64,000 nucleotides of DNA from SLSG01 sp964477035. GTDB lineage: Bacteria; Bacteroidota; Bacteroidia; Bacteroidales; UBA7960. Location: positions 62,001-126,000 of the forward strand of contig CAYZCW010000006.1 in assembly GCA_964477035.1 (NCBI GenBank), given 5' to 3'. A model generated the notes under the pieces. It made no database searches. It worked only from the letters and a program-made list of their open reading frames with translations, and was not told where the DNA came from. Both the position numbers and the translations under genes were made by a program. Shown here piece after piece: positions 25,801-34,037 of the stretch; within the stretch, counting starts at the first letter, position 1, and each line of letters opens with the position of its first letter.

Positions 25801-26036
25801 CATCCGATTTCGAATCCCCGGGCCGGACAGACGGTTGGCACCGGGACGGGGAGGTGGTGCGCAACCGGCACACGGTGGACGTGCCCCGGCGCGACCTCAC
25901 CCTGGTCAACATCGACTACCGCCAGTCGGGGCTGGGAGGGGACAACAGCTGGGGTGCCCATCCTTTGCCGAAATACTGGCTCGACAGGGAGACATGGTCT
26001 TACGGGTTCCGCATCATCCCCCTGCCCGGGAACTGA
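22860..26036 (+). CDS. GH2 beta-galactosidase, lipoprotein
   Basis: 1058 residues, LacZ-like length. The leader ends in lipobox LLFSC with Cys17, so the enzyme is membrane-anchored in the periplasm or outer membrane, unlike cytosolic E. coli LacZ. Domains in order: sugar-binding jelly roll (about 45-230), immunoglobulin-like, TIM barrel (about 350-640), second immunoglobulin-like, and a C-terminal Bgal_small_N domain. The acid/base is Glu483 in WSLGNEAGN and the nucleophile is Glu546 in ILCEYAHAMGNS. It probably cleaves beta-galactosides from plant or host glycans. No SusC/SusD pair is nearby, so it is not in an obvious polysaccharide-utilisation locus. Confidence 0.93.
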   Translation: MVRALFLLLALSLLFSCNRYTDYEGVPFEEPMPPVWENPLVNQQGREEPVAWFVPFEREPASHPPRAADSDLVKMLNGTWKFHLSPNPAGRPHHFFMDDFDTRHWEDLPVPANWALHGHGYQVYITSGYVFRREPPNIPHDANPVGSYKRHFRLPRSWKGKEVYLQFGAVSSAFHVWVNGQRIGYSQDSKTPSRFRITPYLKAGRNSLAVEVYTWSDGSYLEDQDFWRMAGITRDVFLVARNPLHVKDFVVRAGLDDAFSTGLFDLAVDLNLPESAVQPGHKVAVSLDSEAGQVLYFEQQMAGAGGGDRLHFKGTVPGVSPWSAELPQLYRLTIGLLGPDGRRIEAIRQDVGFRRVEVREGNLQVNGQSVYLKGVNLHEHHPETGHVVDETTMLRDIELMKSHNINAVRTAHYPQPERWYELCNIHGLYVVDEANIESHGMGYGEESLAKDTLWQDAHLFRTRNLYERDKNQPSVIIWSLGNEAGNGVNFLETYRYLKAADPTRPVQYEQAHGGENTDIMAPMYMRIDRLEGYAGSQPEKPLILCEYAHAMGNSLGNFSDYWEVIKAHQSLQGGFIWDWVDQGLSKKDDAGRHYWAYGGDFGPDTVRSSGNFCINGIVHPDRSIKPAMHEVRKVYQFIGFELTDSLRGVVSVSNQYAFRSLDGFSLEYRFEGNGRLLGEGRTLAPDLAPGEAFAWTTGPLPEPEPGVAYFLTVYARLREDEGLLGAGTLLASEQFRLPSLPPESPAAREDPADVMLQHDGQDVVVSASSTRVVFDTGTGVITSLQVHGQEVLMQGPRPNFWRPPNDNDFGNNTHIWGALWRQAGQRLQLREAGVHPSPAGAVIRFDFDLPALEGGRVVATYSSKYLVGGDGSVTVQNHYRALEPDLPRMLRFGMAMILPGEYDRMTWFGRGPHESYQDRKTSAYVGLYTGRVADQYFPYIRPQENGNKTDVRWVEVVNDRGRGLRFEGLQLLEASAYHQLASDFESPGRTDGWHRDGEVVRNRHTVDVPRRDLTLVNIDYRQSGLGGDNSWGAHPLPKYWLDRETWSYGFRIIPLPGN

Positions 26037-26067
26037 TCCGGGGGACCCGGAATCCGGTTGACAGGCA

Positions 26068-26100
26068 AGGGGCCGGGCTTGCGCGCGGTGCGCGGCCCCT
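26068..26100. terminator. Hairpin between convergent GH2 and amidase genes
   Basis: AGGGGCCG (26068-26075) pairs with CGGCCCCT (26093-26100) around a GC-rich loop. Its position between two converging genes fits a bidirectional terminator, though no T-run follows. Confidence 0.45.
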
Positions 26101-27716
26101 CAGGGCTGCTCCATGGTTTCGATGAAGGCGGGGGCCTTCCGGTGCCGGGTGCCCTGCTCATAGGCGTAGGCGACCTGGATCAGCACGGGTTCGCTCCAGG
26201 CCCGACCGAAGAAGCTGATCCCCACGGGCAAGCCGTCGATAAATCCCATCGGCAGGGAGATGATCGGGTAGCCGGCATGGGCGGAAGGGGAAGAGCTGCC
26301 CAGGTGGAAGCTGTCCCCGTTGACCCAGTCCGTTTTCCATGCGGGACTTCCCGTGGGCGCCACGATGGCATCCAGCTGGTGCTCATCCATGACCTTGTCG
26401 ATGCCTTCCTCCCGGCTGCCCCGCAGCATGCCTTCCAGGGCGCGGCGGTAAGTGTCCGAGTCGAGTCCTTCCTTCCCCTGGGCCATCTCCAGGTAGCGCT
26501 GGTTGAAATACCGCAGCTCCACGGGATCCTCCCGGTTGAACGCGATGAGCTCCTCCAGGCTTTTGATGGGCGCCCCGGGCCCCAGGGAGCGGAAGTAATT
26601 GTTCAGCCCGTCCTTGTATTCGTAAAGCATCACCTGGAAAGAGTGGTTGCCCGTATCGGGCTGGGTGACGCGGTCCAGTTCAATGATCTCGGCGCCCTGC
26701 TCCTTCAGGAAAGCGATCGCTTCAACCATCAGGGTGTCCACCTTGTAGTTCCTGCCCATGGCCGCCGTAAAGAATCCGATCCGCTTGCCCTGAATACCGT
26801 CCGCGTTCAAAAAACGGGTGTAGTCCTCCGGGAAACGGCCTTCACTGTCCAGGGTCTTTTCGTCGGAGGGATCCGTCCCGGTCAGCACCCCCAGGCAAAT
26901 GGCCGCATCTGTGACTGTGCGCGCCATCGGCCCGGGGGAATCCTGGGTGTACGAAATGGGAATCACCCCGGAGCGGCTGACCAGTCCCACGGTCGGTTTG
27001 ATCCCCACCACCCCGTTGGCCGTGGAGGGGCAGACAATGGAGCCGTTGGTCTCTGTCCCGATGGCCAGCACGGTGAGGTTGGCCGAGACGGCCACCCCCG
27101 AACCCGAGCTGGAACCACAGGGATTGCGGTCCAGCACATAGGGGTTCTTGGTCTGTCCCCCAAGGCCGCTCCAGCCGCTGGTGGACAGGTCTCCCCGGAA
27201 ATTGGCCCATTCGCTCAGGTTGGCCTTGCCAAGGATGACCGCTCCGGCCTCCCTCAGTTTCATGGCCACCCAGCTGTCCTGCAAGGGGTAGGAGTCCTTC
27301 AACGCCCTGGAGCCCGCGGTGGTGGGCATGTTGTCGTGGGTGTCGATGTTGTCTTTCAGCACCACCGGAATGCCGAACAGGGGGCCGGCCGGCAGGCCTT
27401 CTTCCCGTTGCCTGTCCAGCTCCCTGGCGATCTCCATGGCATCGGGATTCACATACAGGATGGATCCCAGGGCGGGACCGCCCTTGTCAATGGCCTGGAT
27501 GCGGTCCAGGTAGGCCTGCACCACCTCCGCGACGGTATAGGTTCCCGCCCGGTAACCCTCTTGCAGGCTGGAGATGTCGGTTTCCAGGAACTGAAAATCA
27601 TTGGGGTCTTGTTCGCCCTCCTGTCCCGGACCTGCCTGGCAGGAAAACAAGATGACGGCAAGGCTGGCGATGATGACGCGCCTGCCGTGTCTCGCTGATC
27701 TGGAAATACATTTCAT
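26100..27716 (-). CDS. Amidase-signature family enzyme, lipoprotein
   Basis: 538 residues with signal and lipobox ILFSC (Cys26). The amidase signature triad is visible: Lys121 in PVVLKDNID, cis-Ser202 in CGSSSGSG, nucleophile Ser226 in GTETNGSIVCPS. It would hydrolyse an amide bond in the envelope; related proteins include secreted peptide amidases, and the natural substrate is unknown. It is not a GatA subunit because it is exported and no gatB or gatC is nearby. It lies downstream of corA on the same strand with 88 bases between, and converges on the GH2 gene. Confidence 0.9.
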   Translation of the reverse strand: MKCISRSARHGRRVIIASLAVILFSCQAGPGQEGEQDPNDFQFLETDISSLQEGYRAGTYTVAEVVQAYLDRIQAIDKGGPALGSILYVNPDAMEIARELDRQREEGLPAGPLFGIPVVLKDNIDTHDNMPTTAGSRALKDSYPLQDSWVAMKLREAGAVILGKANLSEWANFRGDLSTSGWSGLGGQTKNPYVLDRNPCGSSSGSGVAVSANLTVLAIGTETNGSIVCPSTANGVVGIKPTVGLVSRSGVIPISYTQDSPGPMARTVTDAAICLGVLTGTDPSDEKTLDSEGRFPEDYTRFLNADGIQGKRIGFFTAAMGRNYKVDTLMVEAIAFLKEQGAEIIELDRVTQPDTGNHSFQVMLYEYKDGLNNYFRSLGPGAPIKSLEELIAFNREDPVELRYFNQRYLEMAQGKEGLDSDTYRRALEGMLRGSREEGIDKVMDEHQLDAIVAPTGSPAWKTDWVNGDSFHLGSSSPSAHAGYPIISLPMGFIDGLPVGISFFGRAWSEPVLIQVAYAYEQGTRHRKAPAFIETMEQP

Positions 27717-27804
27717 CCGTTCGGTTTTTGATGTTAGTGGATCCGGCGGCCCCGGGCCGTGTGCGGGCCCCGCCCTTGCCAGGGCAAGTTACGAAAAGAT
27801 GGCC

Positions 27805-28869
27805 TTACAACCACTTTTTTCTCTTGAAGAAAGCCAGCATCCCGCCCGCCATGATGCCCATCAGCAGAAGGACCAGGGGGTAGCCGAAGCGCCAGCCCAG
27901 CTCCGGCATGTGCAGGAAATTCATCCCGTAGATGCCGGCAAGGAAGGTCAGGGGCATGAAGATGGTGGCGATGATGGTCAGCACCTTCATCACGGCGTTC
28001 ATGCGGTTGCTGACGCTGGAAAGGTATATGTCCAGCATGCCGGAGAGGATGTCCCGCGAACTTTCGATCGTGTCCATGACCTGAATAATATGGTCATAAA
28101 GATCCCTGACATACAGCAATGTGGCGTTCTGCACCAGGGGCGGTTCCCCCTTGCCCAGTAGCGACGCCACTTCCCGCATTGGCCAGATGGATCTTCTAAG
28201 GTGTACCATGTCCCGCTTGTGCGAGTGGATGGCATGCATCGTTTTTTCCGTCGGATGGGAAAGCAGTTCTTCCTCCAGTGCCTCGATCTGCTCCCCCTTG
28301 CCCTCCAGGATCACGAAGTAATGGTCCACGATGGTGTCCATCAGCGCATAGGCCAGGTAATCCGCCCCCATCTTCCGGATCCTGCCTCCCGGGTTGCGGA
28401 TCCTGTTGCGCACCGGTTCGAACAGGTCTCCCTCCTTTTCCTGGAAAGAGATCACCAGCCCGGGGGCAACGACCAGGGACACCTGCTCAAAGACCAGGTC
28501 TCCGTCGGCTTCCCCGGCATATACCATTTTCAGGACCAGGAAAAGGTACTCCCGGTAATCCTCCCCCTTGGGCCGCTGGTTGGTGTTGACAATATCGGAC
28601 AGCACCAGGGGGTGGATGCCGAAGGCCTCTCCCAGGCCGCTGATCAAATCGGTCTGGTGGACCCCGTCCACATTGATCCAGGTCACGCCCTGCCCGGTCA
28701 CTTCCTTTTTTGCTTGCGCGGCAGATGCCGGCTGCTTTTCCTCCAGGGTGTGTTCATCGTACCGGATCAGGGTGATGCGGCTCCCGGCCCCGCTGGCCTT
28801 TCCTACATGGATCAGGGTGCCCGGGGCGCGCCCGACCTTGTCACGGTATTTGTTTGTGTATCTTGCCAT
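27805..28869 (-). CDS. corA: CorA-family magnesium/cobalt transporter
   Basis: 354 residues. A large soluble N-terminal funnel domain (about 1-285) is followed by two C-terminal membrane helices joined by the family signature GMN at 315-317 (FLAGIYGMNFLHMP). The basic tail KRKKWL is typical. CorA forms pentameric channels for divalent metal uptake across the inner membrane. It starts 20 bases after the end of the outer-membrane barrel gene, so the two are probably on one message, although a functional link is not evident. Confidence 0.92.
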   Translation of the reverse strand: MARYTNKYRDKVGRAPGTLIHVGKASGAGSRITLIRYDEHTLEEKQPASAAQAKKEVTGQGVTWINVDGVHQTDLISGLGEAFGIHPLVLSDIVNTNQRPKGEDYREYLFLVLKMVYAGEADGDLVFEQVSLVVAPGLVISFQEKEGDLFEPVRNRIRNPGGRIRKMGADYLAYALMDTIVDHYFVILEGKGEQIEALEEELLSHPTEKTMHAIHSHKRDMVHLRRSIWPMREVASLLGKGEPPLVQNATLLYVRDLYDHIIQVMDTIESSRDILSGMLDIYLSSVSNRMNAVMKVLTIIATIFMPLTFLAGIYGMNFLHMPELGWRFGYPLVLLLMGIMAGGMLAFFKRKKWL

Positions 28870-28889
28870 GGCTTGATGGTTGGTCGTCT

Positions 28890-31253
28890 TCAGAATCCAA
28901 TTTTGGGCCGTTCCTCCACTTCCAGCCTTTCCCTTTCCAGGGCTTTAACCGGCTTGCCCCTGCTGAACCGGTACTGCAGCCTGATCATCACCGGAAAGGC
29001 AGGCAGGCGCAAGGTCCCTTCATGCCGCCCGTGGTATCCCAGTCCCTGGTACTCCATCCCGTTGTAGGTGAATGAACCCCGGAAAGGAACGGCAGTGGTC
29101 ATGCCCAGTTTAAAGGCTGCCCCGATGGCCTGGTCCAAAGATATAAAATAGAGCGCATCGCTGAACCAGGTGCGCTGCATATCGGCATGCGGACTGGTAT
29201 ATTGTCCGGAAAAGGAAAGGGTCGTGCCCTCCCGGATTTGCAGGATGGCTGAAAGACCGGCCTCATAAAACCAGCCGGACAGCGGCTGCAGACCCGATCC
29301 GGCGGCTTCCGTGCCCGGGGTGGAGCGGGTGTGACACACATTGAAAGAAGGATTCAGGGCCAGGTTGGGGTGGAGGTTCAGGGCCGCACCCAGCCGGATG
29401 CCCCTGGTGCGGATGTCTCCTGCATTGAGTGCCCTGGATTCGGTCGTGGGTGGCTCACCGGGCAGGCTGATCTGGTGGATGACCCCTTTCGTGGTGCTGG
29501 CAAAAAGCCTTGCCGAGAAAAACCCGTTGTTTCTGCGGAAGCTGTACCCGGCGGTCCATTCTTCCTGCAATTCCGGTTCGAGCAGGGGGTTCCCCCACTG
29601 AACCGAGAAAGGGTCCTCGAGGCCGGGCCCGGGATGCAGTTGCCGGATGGAAGGCCTTCGCAGGGATCGCCTCCAGCTGAGACGGACCTGATGGTTGGCC
29701 GCCGGACGAAAGCCAATGCCCAGATGGGGTAGAAGGGCATGGTGGTTGACTACCGGCTCTCCGGGGAGCTGGGTGGAGGACCATTCAGCGCGCAATCCAA
29801 GGCCCGCATCCCACCGTTCTTCCTGACGGTCTATCTGCGCATAGCCTGCAAACACCCTTTCGGAAAAGGAAAAGTCCCCTTCCCGGGGGTCCCATCCCCG
29901 TTTGTGGTGCATGTGGGCCCCTGACTTCCACTGCCAGTTGCCAGGCAGGGGCTGTTCCAGATCTGCCCGGCCGTAAGCCGTGAGCTGCCGTTGGCTCACC
30001 GTGGCTGAGAAGGTGTCAGGGGTTTCCTGGGAGGGGTGGGCTGGAACATATTCGTGCGTGGTTTCCCCTTTCAGGTGGTGGACCCCGATGTCTGCCGTCC
30101 ATACCCTTCCCGAGGCATGCCGCCGCCTGGCAAACAGGGAAGCCATGGCCAGCAGGTGGCGATCGCTGTCGTCTTTTTGGGCCCACAACCGCACCTCCTC
30201 CCCGGAAGGGTCTGAGCGCCTGAAATCTGCCAGCCCGTCATTTTCTCTCGAATAGGGGTTGACGTATGCATGGAAGTTCAGCTCGTGCCGGCTGTCTGGC
30301 CGCCAGTCAGCCCCGGCATGGAACCGGTGTGACCAGTGGTCCTGGCGCAGGGCCATGGCGGAGGATGTGTTCATGGGACCGTCGGTGGACTGGAAAACCC
30401 TGGTGGTCTTGTCCACCCGGTCCAGGCGGCTCACTTCCCCCTGGTAGCCCGTGTGGAGGGTCCATTTGCCCAGGGAGGCGCTCAGGCCGTAATGGGGAAA
30501 AATAAAGACGGCCGACTTTCTTATTGGCAGTTCTGTGTTCAGGTAGCCGCTGATGCCCTGCTCACGCTCCCGGAGGATGACATGAATGACTCCGGTGGTT
30601 TCAGCCCGGAATCCGGCACCCGGTGTATGAATCACCTCAATGCGGTCCACCTGACCCGCATCCAGTTGCAACAGGGCCTGAGCATCCCTTTCGATGCCGT
30701 TCACCAGGATGGTGATCCCTGTTTTACCGTCCAGCGAGAGGTTCTGCGTGAGGTCTGCCGTGACCCCCGGGATGTGCTTTACCAGGTCTGTGGCCGAGAA
30801 GGAGGCATCGGTCATTTTCCGGCTGACCATATAGGTGACCTTTCCGTTGCCGGCCCTGGCAACCAGCCGCTGCCCGGTAACCACCACGGCTTCCATCTCC
30901 ACCAGCTGGGGATCCAATAATATATTGACATCCATGTGGTTTTGCAGGGTGTCTACCCCCACCAGGGCCGTCCGGTAGCTGATGTGGGACACCTTTACAA
31001 AGGCTCCCTGACGGGCTGTGGCGTCTCCTATGAAAAACCGGCCTTCCATGTCGGTGATGGTCCCGTTCACCATGCCGGAGTCGGCTGCCTCCATCAGGAG
31101 AACCGTGGCAAAGGAAATGGCTTCTCCCGTCTGCCGGCACTGGATGATGCCTGACAGGGAAGACCGTGGGGTATTCGCCGTCGCCGAAAGAAGTGGGGAA
31201 AAAAGGGAGGCCAGCAGGTACATGATGGGCCAGAAAAAGGGCTGTTTGTGCAT
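28890..31253 (-). CDS. Outer-membrane beta-barrel protein with carboxypeptidase-regulatory and plug domains
   Basis: 787 residues from MHKQPFF at 31253; the frame upstream adds 22 residues before a good signal peptide (about 1-28) and is rejected. After the signal come a carboxypeptidase-regulatory-like beta-sandwich (about 32-115), a TonB-dependent-receptor-like plug (about 120-215, ending GAGFRAETTGVIHVILRE) and a large barrel to the C-terminus (OMP_b-brl_3 type). No SusD partner is adjacent. The protein could be a TonB-linked transporter or an outer-membrane sensor. It follows a LytTR regulator gene on the same strand, a pairing that suggests regulator and target. Confidence 0.85.
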   Translation of the reverse strand: MHKQPFFWPIMYLLASLFSPLLSATANTPRSSLSGIIQCRQTGEAISFATVLLMEAADSGMVNGTITDMEGRFFIGDATARQGAFVKVSHISYRTALVGVDTLQNHMDVNILLDPQLVEMEAVVVTGQRLVARAGNGKVTYMVSRKMTDASFSATDLVKHIPGVTADLTQNLSLDGKTGITILVNGIERDAQALLQLDAGQVDRIEVIHTPGAGFRAETTGVIHVILREREQGISGYLNTELPIRKSAVFIFPHYGLSASLGKWTLHTGYQGEVSRLDRVDKTTRVFQSTDGPMNTSSAMALRQDHWSHRFHAGADWRPDSRHELNFHAYVNPYSRENDGLADFRRSDPSGEEVRLWAQKDDSDRHLLAMASLFARRRHASGRVWTADIGVHHLKGETTHEYVPAHPSQETPDTFSATVSQRQLTAYGRADLEQPLPGNWQWKSGAHMHHKRGWDPREGDFSFSERVFAGYAQIDRQEERWDAGLGLRAEWSSTQLPGEPVVNHHALLPHLGIGFRPAANHQVRLSWRRSLRRPSIRQLHPGPGLEDPFSVQWGNPLLEPELQEEWTAGYSFRRNNGFFSARLFASTTKGVIHQISLPGEPPTTESRALNAGDIRTRGIRLGAALNLHPNLALNPSFNVCHTRSTPGTEAAGSGLQPLSGWFYEAGLSAILQIREGTTLSFSGQYTSPHADMQRTWFSDALYFISLDQAIGAAFKLGMTTAVPFRGSFTYNGMEYQGLGYHGRHEGTLRLPAFPVMIRLQYRFSRGKPVKALERERLEVEERPKIGF

Positions 31254-31339
31254 GATGTCAGGTGTTTGGGTTTGCGATGAAATTTGCGCAAAGATTGGGA
31301 TTAATAACCTGACTGTCAAATAAATGGTGTATATGTCAT

Positions 31340-31350
31340 GGATTTGTGAC
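31340..31350. promoter_or_regulatory. Direct repeat copy 1, possible regulator site
   Basis: GGATTTGTGAC. An identical 11-mer occurs at 31402-31412, 62 bases away, in the gap between the LytTR regulator gene and the barrel gene. A shorter TTGTGA lies at 31386-31391. LytTR proteins bind direct repeats, so this is a candidate operator. Confidence 0.3.
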
Positions 31351-31401
31351 AGGCTGCTGCACCTGCGGCAAATCAGGAAGGGGGGTTGTGATTAAGGGTT
31401 G

Positions 31402-31412
31402 GGATTTGTGAC
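31402..31412. promoter_or_regulatory. Direct repeat copy 2, possible regulator site
   Basis: GGATTTGTGAC, identical to 31340-31350. Distance is about six helical turns. Function is inferred from position only. Confidence 0.3.
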
Positions 31413-31435
31413 GAACGGCGTGGCGGTGCCCGTGT

Positions 31436-32329
31436 TTAACGGGAGAAAGGCCCGCCGCTTTCCAGGGCCTCAAGCTTTTGTTCAAAGGCCCGGGCGTTTT
31501 GCCTCGAGACGGGAATGTCCTTGTTTACCCCCCGGATCCGGAGACGGTGCCCTGCCATATTGCCTTGTCGGGATTCTATCTTGGCCAGATTCACGATGAA
31601 GGCACGGTGGGTTCGGAAGAATACGGGATGGCGGGACAATTGCTTTTCAATATTGCTGATGGAGTTCCGAATCATTTTCCGCAGAACGCCCTCTCCATCC
31701 GACAAATAAAAAACGGTGTAGTTGCCATCGGCCTCCGCATACAGGAGCTGGCCCGGGAAAAAGCCCAGTTTTTCCTTTTTGAGTCTTGAATTGATGTGGA
31801 TCCGCTCCTCTCCCGGATGTGCCGACGGATCGCCGGGATGCAGGGTGTGGGCCCGGAAGCCCCCGGGCCGGGACAGCACATTGAGGTTGGCGGCGGTGAA
31901 CAAAAACAGGGGCAGGAAACCGGCAAGAAAAGCCTTCAGAACGGAGTCCATCAGGGTGGGCAGGTTCCAGCGTTCTGCCGGGGGCTCAATCAGGAAGGCC
32001 GCAAAGTAAACAACCAGCCCCAGGCAAAGCAGCAAGAGGGTGTTGAACGCCAACTCCCTGCCCAGGGTCCACCCGTCCCTGTCGGCAAAGCAGGGGATCC
32101 TCCTCAGCAGGATGACCAGCGCAAAAGTGGCCGCTCCCATGACCAGGGTATAGGCGGCCATGGTCTGTGCATAGCCCATTCCCTGGCTGGGATGCAAACC
32201 GGGGGGGTGGTAGAGGATGGCAAACAGAAAACTGAACAGGGCGAGCAGCAGGGCCCCCGGCAGCGGTTGCCTGGCCACAAAATTCTGCGGATAGCTGCTG
32301 TGCAGCTGACGAAGTACCCTGGATAGCAT
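31436..32329 (-). CDS. Membrane-anchored LytTR-type DNA-binding regulator
   Basis: 297 residues. The N-terminal half contains about four hydrophobic membrane helices (roughly residues 25-155). The C-terminal part (about 185-290) is a LytTR DNA-binding domain: LYAEADGNYTVFYL, MIRNSISNIEKQL, FFRTHRAFIVNLAKI, IPVSRQNARAFEQKL. There is no response-regulator receiver domain, so signal input probably comes through the membrane part. The gene lies 182 bases upstream of the barrel gene on the same strand, and the gap holds two identical 11-base repeats. The signal is unknown. Confidence 0.87.
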   Translation of the reverse strand: MLSRVLRQLHSSYPQNFVARQPLPGALLLALFSFLFAILYHPPGLHPSQGMGYAQTMAAYTLVMGAATFALVILLRRIPCFADRDGWTLGRELAFNTLLLLCLGLVVYFAAFLIEPPAERWNLPTLMDSVLKAFLAGFLPLFLFTAANLNVLSRPGGFRAHTLHPGDPSAHPGEERIHINSRLKKEKLGFFPGQLLYAEADGNYTVFYLSDGEGVLRKMIRNSISNIEKQLSRHPVFFRTHRAFIVNLAKIESRQGNMAGHRLRIRGVNKDIPVSRQNARAFEQKLEALESGGPFSR

Positions 32330-32570
32330 GGCCGGACCCTTTTTTAAAACCGCACCTAAAATAATGAAAAAATGGGCAGCATGCGACAGGTTTCTGGCCG
32401 GGCGGGCATCGGTCCCCGGTTTATCCTGCAGGAAGCCCTGCTGCTGTTGGGTGAAGTCGCCTGAGGGCGGTGTTTTTGTTTAATATCACCGACATTCAGG
32501 ATGAACATTTGAGGGCGGGCCTTGTTATGCATTCGTTCAATCAATCTTTTTGCAAAACAAACATATTCTT
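32330..32570. other. Intergenic region between LytTR regulator and yceI
   Basis: 241 bases between divergent genes. I find no exact TAnnTTTG element and no conserved RNA gene. A small CGCC-TGAG-GGCG stem followed by GTGTTTTTG lies near 32460-32480. Both promoters must lie here but cannot be assigned. Confidence 0.4.
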
Positions 32571-33107
32571 ATGGAACCCATGATTAAGTGGCAGATAGAT
32601 CCGTCACACAGTGAAATCCTTTTCAAGGTAAAGCATCTGATGATCACCAATGTGAAAGGAGAATTCCGCACATTCGACGCCGAAGTGACCACCCGGGGCA
32701 GTGATTTTGACAGCGCGCAAATCCGCCTGGAGATTGATTCCGCTTCGGTTTTTACCAACAACGAAGACCGGGACAAGCACCTGAAAAGTGCCGACTTTTT
32801 TGATGTGGAGAAGCATCCGTCCATCCGTTTTGAGGGAAGCGGCTTGAAAAAGCTGGACGATGGATCCTACCGCCTGACGGGCAACCTGACCATCAAGGGG
32901 GTTTCCCGTGAGGTGTCCCTGGACGTGGAATTCGGGGGCATGATGAAGGATCCCTGGGGCAATGAAAAGGCCGGTTTCTCCCTTTCCGGAAAGATCAACC
33001 GCAAGGACTGGGGCTTGAACTGGAACGCGGCGCTCGAAGCCGGCGGGGTGCTTGTGGGGGAGGAAGTCTCACTCATGGCGGAAGTGCAGTTTGCACGAAA
33101 GCAATAA
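32571..33107 (+). CDS. YceI-family lipid-binding-like protein
   Basis: 178 residues, the usual size for the lipocalin-like YceI domain: WQIDPSHSEILFKVKHL at the start, VKGEFRTFDAEV, then GNLTIKGVSREVSLDVEF and a final SLMAEVQFARK. Family members bind polyisoprenoids or other amphiphiles, and E. coli YceI is periplasmic. No signal peptide is visible here, so this copy may be cytosolic. The start is either ATG 32571 or ATG 32580; a TTG at 32550 is less likely. A hairpin terminator follows. Confidence 0.88.
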   Translation: MEPMIKWQIDPSHSEILFKVKHLMITNVKGEFRTFDAEVTTRGSDFDSAQIRLEIDSASVFTNNEDRDKHLKSADFFDVEKHPSIRFEGSGLKKLDDGSYRLTGNLTIKGVSREVSLDVEFGGMMKDPWGNEKAGFSLSGKINRKDWGLNWNAALEAGGVLVGEEVSLMAEVQFARKQ

Positions 33108-33138
33108 ACTTGTAAAACCACAAGATTCCTTATCTTTA

Positions 33139-33170
33139 AAGCCCCGCGGCAGTTTCCTGGCACGGGGCTT
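33139..33170 (+). terminator. Intrinsic-type terminator after yceI
   Basis: AAGCCCCG (33139-33146) pairs with CGGGGCTT (33163-33170) over a 16-base loop. CATTTTGATT follows, moderately T-rich. It separates yceI from the next mscS gene. Confidence 0.5.
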
Positions 33171-33224
33171 CATTTTGATTCCGGTGGAAGGCCTCTGAAA
33201 ATAACGCATAGGAGATAACGGTCC

Positions 33225-34037
33225 ATGGAAACATTTCTGAACGATATCCGGGAAGAAATCCTGCAGTACTATGACGCCCTGGTTGTGTTTACTCCGCGAC
33301 TGCTGCTGGCCGTTATGGTGCTTCTGCTCACCTGGTTGCTGGCCCGTCAGTTGCGCCGGTCGGCGGGCAGCCGGCTTAAAAAACGAATGCAGGATCCCCT
33401 GCTGGCCGACTTTCTGGCCACCATGGTCCGCTCCATGATCCTGATTTTTGGGTTCGTGGCCGTGTTTCGGATTCTGGGGTTTTCCGGCATCACGGCCGGC
33501 ATCCTTGCCGGGGCCGGCATCACGGCCTTTGTGATCGGATTTGCCCTGCGCGACATCGGGGAGAATTTTCTGGCAGGCATTCTGATGGCTTTTAAACGGC
33601 CCTTCCGCGTGGGTGACTTCGTAGAGACCACGGGCATCCGGGGCCGGGTGGTGGCGCTCAGCATCCGGGACACCCAGCTCAAGACCCCGGACGGCAAGGA
33701 TGTATACATCCCCAACGCCAGCATCATCAAGAACCCACTGACGAATTTCACCATTGACGGTTACCTGCGGTTTGACCTGGTCGTGGCCTTGCCGGCAGGT
33801 GCCGATTATGCCGACCGGCTTGAGCGCATACGCGGGGCTGTGGCCGGGGTGGAGGGCATCATCCGGCGCCGCCGCCCGCCCGAGGTGGTCCTGAGCGGGG
33901 TGGGGCCGGGCAGGGTGGATGTGACCATCTGTTACTGGATCGATACGTTCAAGATACGGGATACTGCCGAAGGGATCCGTTCGGAGGTCATACGGGCCGT
34001 ACAACAGGTGCTTGAAGAGCCGGCGCGGGAAGTTTAG
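33225..34037 (+). CDS. MscS-family mechanosensitive channel (second copy)
   Basis: 270 residues, close to E. coli MscS in length. Three N-terminal membrane helices are followed by a Gly/Ala pore helix (GITAGILAGAGITAFVIGFA), the beta domain (FRVGDFVETTGIRGRVV, VYIPNASIIKNPLTNF) and the C-terminal alpha/beta domain. A clear AGGAG sits 10 bases before the ATG. It would release solutes on a drop of external osmolarity. The 3' end overlaps the stop of ilvA by 4 bases in convergent orientation. It differs clearly from the larger copy beside otsA. Confidence 0.93.
   Translation: METFLNDIREEILQYYDALVVFTPRLLLAVMVLLLTWLLARQLRRSAGSRLKKRMQDPLLADFLATMVRSMILIFGFVAVFRILGFSGITAGILAGAGITAFVIGFALRDIGENFLAGILMAFKRPFRVGDFVETTGIRGRVVALSIRDTQLKTPDGKDVYIPNASIIKNPLTNFTIDGYLRFDLVVALPAGADYADRLERIRGAVAGVEGIIRRRRPPEVVLSGVGPGRVDVTICYWIDTFKIRDTAEGIRSEVIRAVQQVLEEPAREV

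Noticed and set aside
27717..27804. GC-rich hairpins between corA and the amidase gene as terminator or promoter
   Set aside because: Many alternative pairings are possible and there is no T-run or TAnnTTTG match, so no single structure can be supported.
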